Below, piece by piece: positions 18,918 through 26,759 of a stretch of 45,182 bases of DNA (its first letter is position 1; each line of letters opens with the position of its first letter). Source of the stretch: Verrucomicrobiota bacterium (GTDB lineage: Bacteria; Verrucomicrobiota; Verrucomicrobiia; Opitutales; Opitutaceae); NCBI GenBank assembly GCA_025361935.1, contig JANYJB010000013.1, positions 1 through 45,182 on the forward strand, written 5' to 3'. The notes below the pieces were generated by a model. The model made no database searches. It saw only the letters and a program-made list of their open reading frames with translations, and was not told the origin of the DNA. The position numbers and the translations under genes are program-made.

Positions 18918-20633
18918 TTACAAATCCGGAGGCACCGTGGAGATGGCTTCCTCGATCGTGGTCAGCCCCATCTTCACCTTGAGCAAGGAATCCTGATGCA
19001 GGGTCTGCATGCCTGCCCGCATGGCGATTTTTTTGAGTTCGGCGGTTTCCAGCCCCTTGTTGATGCCCTCGATCAATTCCTCGTTTGTCACCATCAATTC
19101 GTGGATACCCACGCGGCCCTTGTAGCCGGAGCTGCCGCACTTGGGGCATCCCTTGGGATTGGCCTTGGGGATGGGACCGCTCCAGCCGATGGCCTTTTCC
19201 AGAATTTCTTTTTCCCGCTGAGTGGGCTCGACGGTCAGCTTGCACTGTTTGCACACACGGCGCATGAGGCGCTGGGCGCAGACGCACAGGAGCGACGACG
19301 AGATCATGAACGGCTCCACGCCCATGTCGGTGAGGCGGGCGACGGTGCTGGGCGCGTCGTTGGTGTGCAGCGTGGAGATAAGCAAATGGCCGGTGAGGGC
19401 GGCCTCGACGGCGATGTTGGCGGTTTCCTTGTCGCGAATTTCGCCCACGAGAATGATGTCGGGATCCTGACGGAGAAAGGCGCGCAGGGCGCTGGCGAAG
19501 GTCAGGCCGATCTGGCGGTGCATCTGCATCTGGTTGATGCCGGCGAGGGTGTATTCAATGGGGTCCTCGGCGGTTCGGATGACGAGCTCGGGGGAATTGA
19601 TTTCGTTGAGCGCGGAGTAGAGCGTCATCGACTTGCCGGATCCCGTTGGCCCGCAGTGCAAGATCATCCCGTAGGGTTGCGTGATGACTTCGCGGTATTT
19701 TCTCAGATTTTCATCCGAAAAGCCCAGTGCCGTCATGGGCAGCGTGGACTTCTGTTTGTCCAGGATACGCATCACGACGCCTTCGCCGTAATTGAGCGGG
19801 GCGGTCGAGACACGAAGATCGATGTCCACGCCTTTCTTCGTGTATTGCTTGAAAACGATGCGTCCATCCTGAGGCAACCGGCGCTCGGCGATGTCGAGGT
19901 TGCACATGATCTTGAAGCGGGCGACGAGCGCAGGGCCGACCTTGGCGGGCAGTCGCAGTTTCTCGTGGCAAATACCGTCGATGCGGTAGCGGACGACCAA
20001 ATCCTTTTCCTGCGGCTCGATGTGAATATCGGAGGTGCCGGCATAGTAGGCGTCCTCGATGATGCGGGTGGAAAGCTGCAGGATGGGCCCTGAATCTTCG
20101 GTGACGTCTTCCTCAACCCCCTCCGCGCCCTCGGCCGCGCCGAACTCGACGCCGATCTCCTTTACCACGTCATCGAAACCGGAGGAACGCTGCTGGGCAT
20201 TATCCTTGGTGAGCTTGTCGCGTATATCCTTGGCCCTGCCGAGCAGGCGGACGACGCGCTTGCCGGTCATTTCCTGAATCTTTGCCGGCACGGTCACCTC
20301 GAAGGGATTGGCAAAGGCCACCAGCAAGATTTCCCCCACCTGGCCGACAGGCAGGACCAGGTTTTCAAGGCAGAATTCCTGCGGGATGCGCTCAAACGTC
20401 TGCGGCGTCATCCGGTAGCGCGCGACGCTAAACGGCGCAAGCCCCGCCGCCCGCGCACGGGCTACGAAAATCTGCAACTCGGTGAGGCGGTATTCCTCAA
20501 GCAGCAGCTTGTCGAGGGCGTCACCGCTCAGGTCGTCCGGATGCTTAACAAGCGCGGCGCGCTGCTCCTCGGTGAGCCGCCCGCCTTCGACCAGCTTGGT
20601 GACGATCTGAGATTGGATTTTTCCGAGTGGCAT
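18918..20633 (-). CDS. pilB: Type IV pilus / type II secretion assembly ATPase (PilB/GspE family)
   Basis: From ATG 20633 the protein has 571 residues; the frame upstream overlaps the preceding gene and is not used. An MshEN-like N-terminal domain (about 1-135) is followed by the ATPase core with [20 protein letters not shown], Walker A GPTGSGKS (328-335), the Asp box RTAEDPIEY, Walker B LVGEIRD (395-401) and a His box at [11 protein letters not shown] zinc tetracysteine (Cys461, 464, 496, 499) marks the PilB/GspE extension ATPases and separates them from PilT. It powers pilin or pseudopilin polymerisation at the inner membrane. The neighbours are a stand-alone MshEN protein 5 bp upstream and a TPR lipoprotein downstream; no pilin or pilC is in the window. 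Confidence 0.9.
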   Translation of the reverse strand: MPLGKIQSQIVTKLVEGGRLTEEQRAALVKHPDDLSGDALDKLLLEEYRLTELQIFVARARAAGLAPFSVARYRMTPQTFERIPQEFCLENLVLPVGQVGEILLVAFANPFEVTVPAKIQEMTGKRVVRLLGRAKDIRDKLTKDNAQQRSSGFDDVVKEIGVEFGAAEGAEGVEEDVTEDSGPILQLSTRIIEDAYYAGTSDIHIEPQEKDLVVRYRIDGICHEKLRLPAKVGPALVARFKIMCNLDIAERRLPQDGRIVFKQYTKKGVDIDLRVSTAPLNYGEGVVMRILDKQKSTLPMTALGFSDENLRKYREVITQPYGMILHCGPTGSGKSMTLYSALNEINSPELVIRTAEDPIEYTLAGINQMQMHRQIGLTFASALRAFLRQDPDIILVGEIRDKETANIAVEAALTGHLLISTLHTNDAPSTVARLTDMGVEPFMISSSLLCVCAQRLMRRVCKQCKLTVEPTQREKEILEKAIGWSGPIPKANPKGCPKCGSSGYKGRVGIHELMVTNEELIEGINKGLETAELKKIAMRAGMQTLHQDSLLKVKMGLTTIEEAISTVPPDL

Positions 20634-20638
20634 GAGAG

Positions 20639-21154
20639 CTAGGCGGCGGGCTTGGCGGGAGCGTTGCCACTGTGTTCGGCGGCAATTTTCTCGAAGGCAT
20701 CGGCAAGCATTTCCAAGGTCGTGCCGAACCAAACGATCGGCCCGCCAAGTTGCTTTTCCCAGTAGGTGCGCACGGCAGGGCTCAAATAGTAGGCCGTGGC
20801 GACAAAAAACATGTCTTCCTCGCGATCAAAAGGCAGCGTCCACGTCGCCCAGCAAACACCCACATCCAGCGTTTTTTTCAAGTCCTCCGAAAGATCGTAG
20901 GAGCGCAAGTCAACGAGACCGACGCCGCGTTCGTCAGCGACATACTGGAGGATATCATCCTCGCGAATCACCTTCAATTCGTAAGCCAAGATGCCGAGAA
21001 CGGTGCTCTGCCGGGGATTGTCGGTGGCCACGAGTTCCAGAAGACGTTCGTTGGCCGCCTCAAGACTCTCGATCTTGACCAGGTTGGCTTCGACGAGATT
21101 AGCGCCCAACAAGCGGTTGGCGCGCATGAGCAGGGAACGATGTTCGGGACTCAT
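20639..21154 (-). CDS. Stand-alone MshEN / GspE N-terminal-domain protein
   Basis: A 171-residue protein that looks like the N-terminal domain of GspE/PilB ATPases without the motor. It has two related helical halves, [18 protein letters not shown] (residues 14-31) and [18 protein letters not shown] (52-69), then the strand [16 protein letters not shown]. The halves resemble the tandem c-di-GMP motif of MshEN, but several positions of the ligand-binding consensus (Arg-Leu-Gly, terminal Gln) are changed, so binding is doubtful. The tail is Ala/Pro/Lys-rich. It lies only 5 bp before the pilB gene, which has its own N-terminal MshEN-like region, so the product probably works with that ATPase. 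Confidence 0.72.
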   Translation of the reverse strand: MSPEHRSLLMRANRLLGANLVEANLVKIESLEAANERLLELVATDNPRQSTVLGILAYELKVIREDDILQYVADERGVGLVDLRSYDLSEDLKKTLDVGVCWATWTLPFDREEDMFFVATAYYLSPAVRTYWEKQLGGPIVWFGTTLEMLADAFEKIAAEHSGNAPAKPAA

Positions 21155-21165
21155 GGTGATTCAGT

Positions 21166-22194
21166 TCAGGCGGTGGCTTTTTTGATGAGTTTCGGCTTTC
21201 CGCCGTTGGCGATCACCCGCTTGCGCAGGGCTTGCTTGAGCGCCTCAAGTCCATCTCCGGTGAGGCAGGAGATTTCGATGATATCGACCTTATGCCGGCG
21301 CTTGAATTTCGCCAGATTCGCCTTGGCGCTGGCGACGTCCATTTTGTTGGCCACCACGACGCGGGGTTTTTCCAGCAAGGAGGCATCATACAGTTCAAGT
21401 TCGCTCGTCAACGTGGCGTAGTCCTCGCGCGGGTCGCGGTCGTCCACCCCCGCCATGTCGATGAGAAACATGAGCAGCGTGCAGCGCTCGATGTGGCGGA
21501 GGAACCGGTGGCCAAGCCCGCGGTTTTCGCTGGCGCCCTCGATCAGTCCGGGCACGTCGGCCAGGAGCAGGCGGTCGTAGGTCTTCGGATATTCGATGAC
21601 GCCGATCTGCGGGTGCAGCGTGGTGAAAGGATAGGCGGCCGTCTTCGGACGGGCCTTGGTGATGCGCGTGGTGAGCGAGGATTTCCCGGCGTTGGGAAAA
21701 CCCACGAGACCGATGTCGGCTATGCTCTTAAGCACGAGGCGGAACTTGCCCGCTTCGCCATCGTGACCAGGATTGGCGCGCTTCGGGGCGCGGTTGGTGG
21801 GCGTCTTGAAGTGGGTGTTTCCCCAGCCGCCGTTGCCGCCCTTGCAGAGGACGATCTCCTGTCCGTCCTCTATGACCTCGGCGACGACTTTGCCGGTCTC
21901 CTCGTCAATCACGACGGTGCCCAGCGGCATCTTCATGATGCAGTGTTCGCCCTCCTTGCCGTGACAATCGGAGCCCTGGCCGTGCTCGCCCTGCTCGGCT
22001 TTCCAGTGGGGCTTGTATTTGTAGTCGATGAGGTTGTTGACGTCGTCGTCGCCCACGAGAATGACGTCGCCCCCGCGGCCGCCGTCGCCGCCGTTGGGGC
22101 CACCCCAGGGCTCGTATTTTTCGCGGCGGAAGCTGATGCATCCGCGGCCGCCGTCACCGGCTTGAACTTTGATCACGCACTCGTCGACAAACAT
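21166..22194 (-). CDS. obgE: GTPase Obg (ObgE/CgtA)
   Basis: From ATG 22194 the protein has 342 residues. The glycine-rich Obg fold (1-158; GDGGRGCISFRREKY, GGDGGRGGDV) precedes a G domain with GFPNAGKSS (165-173), DVPGLIEG (213-220) and the NKMD motif. The long C-terminal Obg extension of some species is absent. Obg binds the 50S subunit and couples ribosome assembly and stringent signalling to growth. It lies 93 bp after ftsZ on the same strand and 11 bp before the MshEN gene, linking the dcw block to the pilus-type genes. An in-frame ATG at 22212 would add six residues that do not fit the family. Confidence 0.96.
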   Translation of the reverse strand: MFVDECVIKVQAGDGGRGCISFRREKYEPWGGPNGGDGGRGGDVILVGDDDVNNLIDYKYKPHWKAEQGEHGQGSDCHGKEGEHCIMKMPLGTVVIDEETGKVVAEVIEDGQEIVLCKGGNGGWGNTHFKTPTNRAPKRANPGHDGEAGKFRLVLKSIADIGLVGFPNAGKSSLTTRITKARPKTAAYPFTTLHPQIGVIEYPKTYDRLLLADVPGLIEGASENRGLGHRFLRHIERCTLLMFLIDMAGVDDRDPREDYATLTSELELYDASLLEKPRVVVANKMDVASAKANLAKFKRRHKVDIIEISCLTGDGLEALKQALRKRVIANGGKPKLIKKATA

Positions 22195-22287
22195 GAGGCC
22201 AATGGTGCACAAACAATCGCGCTTGCCAAGGGGTGCGTTTGAAAACGCCCGTAAATCGGCAAATTGGCGTCGCAGGCGAAAATCACC

Positions 22288-23586
22288 TCACAACGCCAGC
22301 TTGATGCCCTTGCGCAGATAGGTGGGAACATCGAGATCCTGGCCTTCAAAAAGATTTCGGTCAGTTTTGTCGAAATGCCCGCGACGCTCGATCTCGCCAA
22401 ATGTGAACTCGTCCTGGGCGGTGCTGGTGCTGCCTTTGGCATCCGTCGGTTGAACAGTCCCGGCGGTTGTCGTTGGGAAAACCCCGGCGGAAGATACCGG
22501 TGCGGTGGAAGTGATCGGCAACTCGTCGACGCGTGCCTGCGTTTGCAGAAGCGGCCGAGTGGGTCGGGCCAAGGTCGAAGGGCGACGCACACCGCCACCC
22601 CCACGACCGCCGATATCACTCGTGCCAAGCACGACCAACTCGACCTTGCCCTGCATGTCCTCGTCGATGACCGCTCCCATGATGACATGGGACTCGCGCC
22701 CGAAGCGCTCGGTCACGGCGGTCATGATTTCGTTGACCTTTGGAAGCGTGAGATCGGTGCCGCCAACGATGTTGACGAGGAGGCGGTCGGCTTTGCGGGC
22801 GAATTCCGGCGTGGCGAGAAGCGGGCAGAGCTTGATGCTCTCGATGGCTTCCGCGACGGCATTTTCGCCTGCGCCCGAACCGAGGCCGAAAAGGGTTTTT
22901 CCGCTGCGCGTGTGGAACGCCTGGCGCAGCGTGGCGAAGTCTATGTTGATGAGTCCGGTGCGGAAAAGCATCGACCAGATGGATTTCACGCCGCGGCCAA
23001 TCCACTCGTCGGCACGGGCAAACGAATCAAGCGCGGTTTCGCCTTCAGCCGCCTCCTGAAGAAGAATGTCGTTGGGAAGCGGGATGACCGCGTCGCAAAC
23101 CTTGCGCAGAGCGATAAGGCTGTCCTCGGCTTGCTTCACGCGACGGCCTCCCTCGAAACTGAACGGCATGGTTACAAACGCTATGACCAACGCGCCAGAT
23201 TCCGAGGCGATTTCGGCGACCGTGGGAGCCGCTCCGCTGCCCGTGCCGCCACCCATGCCGGCGACGAGAAACACAAGGTCGCAATCTTTCACGACGGCGG
23301 AAATTTTTTCGCGGTCGGCCTCGGCCGCATCATGACCGAGGTCGGGGTCGCCGCCGGCGCCGAGGCCGCGTGTAACGGAAGAGCCTATGAGCACCTTGTC
23401 CTGCACAGGCGAGTTGGCCAGCGCCTGATGGTCGGTGTTGATGACCGCCATCTGGAGGCGGTCTAGGTTTTCCATCTTGAGGCGATCAACCGCGTTGGAG
23501 CCAGCACCGCCGATGCCCACGACTTTGATCGCGATGGTCCGGTCGGTGAGGATTTCGTGGGATAGAGGAAGTTCGGAGGGATTCAT
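22288..23586 (-). CDS. ftsZ: Cell division GTPase FtsZ, with an altered T7 loop
   Basis: From ATG 23586 the protein has 432 residues; the frame extends upstream through ftsA and is not used. FtsZ is the tubulin homologue that forms the division ring. It has VGIGGAGSNAVDRL (23-36), NTDHQAL (50-56) and the tubulin signature GGGTGSG (112-118). The synergy (T7) loop reads NIDFAT: Asn214 and Asp216 are kept, but the second acidic residue (Asp212 in E. coli) is Thr219. The linker (about 330-410) is Thr/Ser/Pro-rich, and the C-terminus DVPTYLRKGIKLAL matches the peptide that binds FtsA. It lies 17 bp after ftsA. Confidence 0.97.
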   Translation of the reverse strand: MNPSELPLSHEILTDRTIAIKVVGIGGAGSNAVDRLKMENLDRLQMAVINTDHQALANSPVQDKVLIGSSVTRGLGAGGDPDLGHDAAEADREKISAVVKDCDLVFLVAGMGGGTGSGAAPTVAEIASESGALVIAFVTMPFSFEGGRRVKQAEDSLIALRKVCDAVIPLPNDILLQEAAEGETALDSFARADEWIGRGVKSIWSMLFRTGLINIDFATLRQAFHTRSGKTLFGLGSGAGENAVAEAIESIKLCPLLATPEFARKADRLLVNIVGGTDLTLPKVNEIMTAVTERFGRESHVIMGAVIDEDMQGKVELVVLGTSDIGGRGGGGVRRPSTLARPTRPLLQTQARVDELPITSTAPVSSAGVFPTTTAGTVQPTDAKGSTSTAQDEFTFGEIERRGHFDKTDRNLFEGQDLDVPTYLRKGIKLAL

Positions 23587-23603
23587 GGCAACCGAGGGTA
23601 AGA

Positions 23604-24812
23604 TCAGTGGGTGGCGAAAAGTTTGCCGAGCCAGTTGGCCGGCTTGCGGCGCGACGTGCCGGCCATCTCGGCACGGGAAGTGAGGCCGTATTGGAGAAGC
23701 CCGAGCACGGTGCTGAACGCGGGGTCGCGAAGATTTTCCGCGACCCACCCGGGGGCCTCGCCGAGGCGGGCCTGCACGCCGAAGACTTTGGCGGCGGCCT
23801 CGTCAATGCCGGGGAGCTTGGCCGTCCCGCCGGTGAGGATCACGCCGGCGGCGGTCTTCTCGGGCGAGAAGGCGGGGCCGAGCTTTTTCTTGACCACCTC
23901 GAAGATCTCCCAGACGCGGGCCGACGTGACCTGCTCGATGCCGTAACGCGAGAACTTGCGGTCACCGATGGCGAAATCGCCGTTGAGCCAGATTTTTTCG
24001 GCACGGTCCTTGGTCGCGATGGTGGCGCGTCCGAAACGGAGTTTGAGCTTCTCGGCCTGTCCTTCGGTGAGGCGAAGACCGAGGCTGAGATCGTTCGTGA
24101 GGTGGCCGCCGCCCACGGGAACGACCCCGGTCATCTGCGCGCTGCCGTCGCGATAGAGCACGAAGTCCGTGGTGCCAGCGCCGATGTCGATCACGAGCAC
24201 GCCGTTCTGCCGGTCTTCGGCCGAGGCAAGAATGGCGCCGGAGGCCAGGCTGGAGAGAATCAACTCGCCCACGTTGAGCCCAAAGCTGCGGATGACGTGG
24301 ATTTTGTCGGCGATCTTCGCCTCGGGTCCGTGGACGGTCCAGTAGCCGGCCTCAAGCCGCTGGCCCACGAGGTGAAGCGGATCGGGCACGATACGGCCGT
24401 CGAGACGGTAGGGACGGCGGAGATGGTGAACCACCATGCGCCCGTCAGGAAGATTCTTGGACTTGGCGAGGCGGCAGACTGTGTCGATGTCGAGTGCGCT
24501 CACCATGTTGTCGGCGGAGGAGACGTTGACGGCGGCCTCGTTGTAGAAACCTTCGAGATGCCCGCCGGACTGGGCGAGGTAGATCTCGTCGATGCGCGTG
24601 CCGGCGTTCTGCTCGGCCGCCATGAGCGCGGCGGTGGTCGCTTCGCTCGCCGCCTTGAAGTCCGCCACGGTGCCCTTCATGACGCCGCGCGACTGGCATT
24701 CGCCGACGCCGATGATGTGAAGGGAGCGATCTTGGGAAAGCTCGCCGATGAGCACGCTGACCTTGGAGGTGCCGATCTCGACGGCGCCGATGAATTTGTT
24801 TCTAGAAATCAC
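23604..24812 (-). CDS. ftsA: Cell division protein FtsA
   Basis: An actin-like ATPase that tethers FtsZ to the membrane and recruits late division proteins. From GTG 24812 it has 402 residues and starts VISRNKFIGAVEIGTSKV (GTG read as Met), with VLVIDIGAGTTDF as the phosphate-2 region and VILTGGTAKLPG as the adenosine motif. The C-terminus KPANWLGKLFATH can form the amphipathic membrane-targeting helix. The frame is open to 24956, but that part lies inside ftsQ. The GTG start gives an 11-bp overlap with the ftsQ stop, in keeping with the tight coupling of this block. Confidence 0.95.
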   Translation of the reverse strand: MISRNKFIGAVEIGTSKVSVLIGELSQDRSLHIIGVGECQSRGVMKGTVADFKAASEATTAALMAAEQNAGTRIDEIYLAQSGGHLEGFYNEAAVNVSSADNMVSALDIDTVCRLAKSKNLPDGRMVVHHLRRPYRLDGRIVPDPLHLVGQRLEAGYWTVHGPEAKIADKIHVIRSFGLNVGELILSSLASGAILASAEDRQNGVLVIDIGAGTTDFVLYRDGSAQMTGVVPVGGGHLTNDLSLGLRLTEGQAEKLKLRFGRATIATKDRAEKIWLNGDFAIGDRKFSRYGIEQVTSARVWEIFEVVKKKLGPAFSPEKTAAGVILTGGTAKLPGIDEAAAKVFGVQARLGEAPGWVAENLRDPAFSTVLGLLQYGLTSRAEMAGTSRRKPANWLGKLFATH

Positions 24813-25821
24813 GTTTCGTGGAGGAAGAGTTGCGTGGAGGAAGGGAGAAAAGCGCGGTGCCAAAGGGCGTGGCGGGCTTGGCCGAGACATGCGGAACGCG
24901 TCCGTCAGCCGTGACCGTCGGAATGTCGAAGGCGACGGGCACTTGGCTGCCGCCAACAGCGAGATTCACAGCCTTGAGCGGTTGCGACGGGTTTTGCCGG
25001 CGAGTCTCGTCCAAAATATAATCGAGCCGCGCCAGTTGCTTGTAGAAGCCATCCGAAACCACGCCGAAAGTGATCGCGTCCACCTCGGTGGATTTGACGG
25101 TGACCGTGGAATCAACGGCATAACGCGCCAGCGAGACGACGCGGAAAGTGCGATAGAGGGCGGGAGTGTTGGCGCGGGCCGCACCCAGCAGATCCGAAAC
25201 CTGGTCGAGGCCTTCGATGCGCGCAAAGCCCGACCCCGACCGGACCAGCTTCACGCCGTCGAGAAACGGCAGGGTTTCCGCCAGTTGCAGGTCATAGCCC
25301 ACGCCCTGATAAACCGAGCCGTCGCGCGCGACCATGTAGGCTTGCGGTTCACCCGTTCCGACCTGCGCCATGATCCGCGCCACCGGCGAACGCTCCTGGA
25401 TGGTCACCGCCAGAACGTCCGGAAACTTCCGCGTCACGACCGCCGTCTGCACCTGTCCGGTCGCCAGCAGGCGATCCTGCAAGGCAGAGAGATTCAGCTC
25501 CATGAGGCTTGCGCCTTTGGGCAACTCCAGCGTTCGCATGACCCAGGCCTTGTCGAGCACACCATCGGTCCGCAGGGCGATCTCGCGGAGAGGGACGCTA
25601 CTGGCGGCGGCGGTGATGCGCGCGGGATTGTTTTCCCAAACGGAAACCAGCTCGCAGATTCCCCAGCCGGCCGCCCCGATCACGAGCGCCAGGCCGACGA
25701 TGTTGCCCACCGCGAACGCGAGCCGCTTCTTACCTTCGCGCGTCATCCCCTTCGTCGTCACATTCTGGGGAATGTCACGCCAAGTGCGGGTGGAGGGGGG
25801 ATTGACGTTCGACTGGCTCAT
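24802..25821 (-). CDS. ftsQ: Cell division protein FtsQ (POTRA domain)
   Basis: A 339-residue bitopic inner-membrane protein. It has a short cytoplasmic part, one membrane segment at about 35-58 (VGNIVGLALVIGAAGWGI) and a periplasmic POTRA domain (about 75-150; IALRTDGVLDKAWVMRTLEL) followed by the beta domain, where TRKFPDVLAVTIQERSPVA is characteristic of FtsQ/DivIB. FtsQ links FtsL and FtsB to the divisome. It starts with a 4-bp ATGA overlap with the ddl stop and ends by overlapping ftsA. The Arg/Ser/Thr-rich C-terminus is in the overlap region. The order ddl-ftsQ-ftsA-ftsZ is the classical one. Confidence 0.93.
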   Translation of the reverse strand: MSQSNVNPPSTRTWRDIPQNVTTKGMTREGKKRLAFAVGNIVGLALVIGAAGWGICELVSVWENNPARITAAASSVPLREIALRTDGVLDKAWVMRTLELPKGASLMELNLSALQDRLLATGQVQTAVVTRKFPDVLAVTIQERSPVARIMAQVGTGEPQAYMVARDGSVYQGVGYDLQLAETLPFLDGVKLVRSGSGFARIEGLDQVSDLLGAARANTPALYRTFRVVSLARYAVDSTVTVKSTEVDAITFGVVSDGFYKQLARLDYILDETRRQNPSQPLKAVNLAVGGSQVPVAFDIPTVTADGRVPHVSAKPATPFGTALFSLPPRNSSSTKRDF

Positions 25822-26759
25822 TGAGCGGGAGTGGCGCTTTGCTTAAAACGCTGCACGGCAGGGCCAACCAGTTCTCGAACCAATTCGGTAAAATCTAACC
25901 CCACACAGCGCGCGCTCTTCGGCAAAAGGCTGGTCTCTTTCATGCCCGGCAGCGTGTTGATTTCCAGCAAATAAAGTGAGTTATTCACATTTTGTTCACC
26001 AAGGATGAAATCCACCCGCGCGTAGTCGCGGCAGCCACAGGCCGCAAAGGCTGTTTCGGCCGCTTTTTGCACCCCAAAAGTGGTCGCTTCATCCAGCGGC
26101 GCGGGCGCCAGATACTCGGTCGCGCCGGGCGTGTATTTGCTCGCGTAGTCGTAGACGCCGGACTTCGGGCGAACCTCGATCACGCCCATGGCCCGCCCGT
26201 GCAACACCCCCACCGAAAGCTCCCGGCCAACGATGCGTTGCTCGATCAACCAGTGACCGGAAGTGATCGCGTCCAACGCGCGCACCAACGTCGGCCGGTC
26301 CAGCGCGACAGTCAGCCCGACGCTGCTCCCCTCGGCGTTCGGCTTGACCACGACCTGGCCGCCAAGCTGCGCGATAACCGCGTCAGCCGTCGGTTTTGCG
26401 GCGGCGGCGAAACTGATGCCTTTGGCAACGCCGACGCCCCTCGCGGCTGCGGCGGCCTTCGTGCGCGTCTTGTCCATCGTCAGCGCACTGCCCACCGCGT
26501 CGCAGCCGGCATACGTCACGCCCGCTGCGTCCAGCAACCGCTGCATTCCTCCGTCCTCGCCAAACGTTCCATGCAGCGTGGAAAACACGACGTGGCGCGC
26601 CGGGTCCAAACCGGGCGGCAGTGCATCGGCGTCTATCTCGAACAACCGCGTCGGATGGCTGCGCGCGAGCGCGACCGCCGAGGCGCGGCCGGAACCGAGC
26701 GAGACTTCGCGTTCAGCCGAGGTGCCACCGCAGAGGACCGCTATGATGGGTTCATTCAT
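25818..26759 (-). CDS. ddl: D-alanine--D-alanine ligase
   Basis: A 313-residue ATP-grasp enzyme that joins two D-alanines for the peptidoglycan stem peptide. Residues include Glu16 (GGTSAEREVS), GSSVGL with Ser146 and Tyr209 in the omega loop (ASKYTPGATEY). Tyr at this point marks D-Ala-D-Ala rather than the D-Ala-D-Lac (VanA-type) enzymes. EINTLPGMKETSLLP provides the metal ligands. The gene overlaps murCB by 4 bp upstream and ftsQ by 4 bp downstream, so the three are probably translationally coupled. Confidence 0.96.
   Translation of the reverse strand: MNEPIIAVLCGGTSAEREVSLGSGRASAVALARSHPTRLFEIDADALPPGLDPARHVVFSTLHGTFGEDGGMQRLLDAAGVTYAGCDAVGSALTMDKTRTKAAAAARGVGVAKGISFAAAAKPTADAVIAQLGGQVVVKPNAEGSSVGLTVALDRPTLVRALDAITSGHWLIEQRIVGRELSVGVLHGRAMGVIEVRPKSGVYDYASKYTPGATEYLAPAPLDEATTFGVQKAAETAFAACGCRDYARVDFILGEQNVNNSLYLLEINTLPGMKETSLLPKSARCVGLDFTELVRELVGPAVQRFKQSATPAQ

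Noticed and set aside
22231-22250. Hairpin GCGTTT/AAACGC between ftsZ and obgE as a terminator
   Set aside because: The stem is only 6 bp with a very tight loop and no T-run on the minus strand.
25818-26759. VanA-type D-Ala-D-Lac ligase
   Set aside because: The omega loop has Lys-Tyr (Tyr209), the D-Ala-D-Ala form, and the gene is in the standard ddl place.
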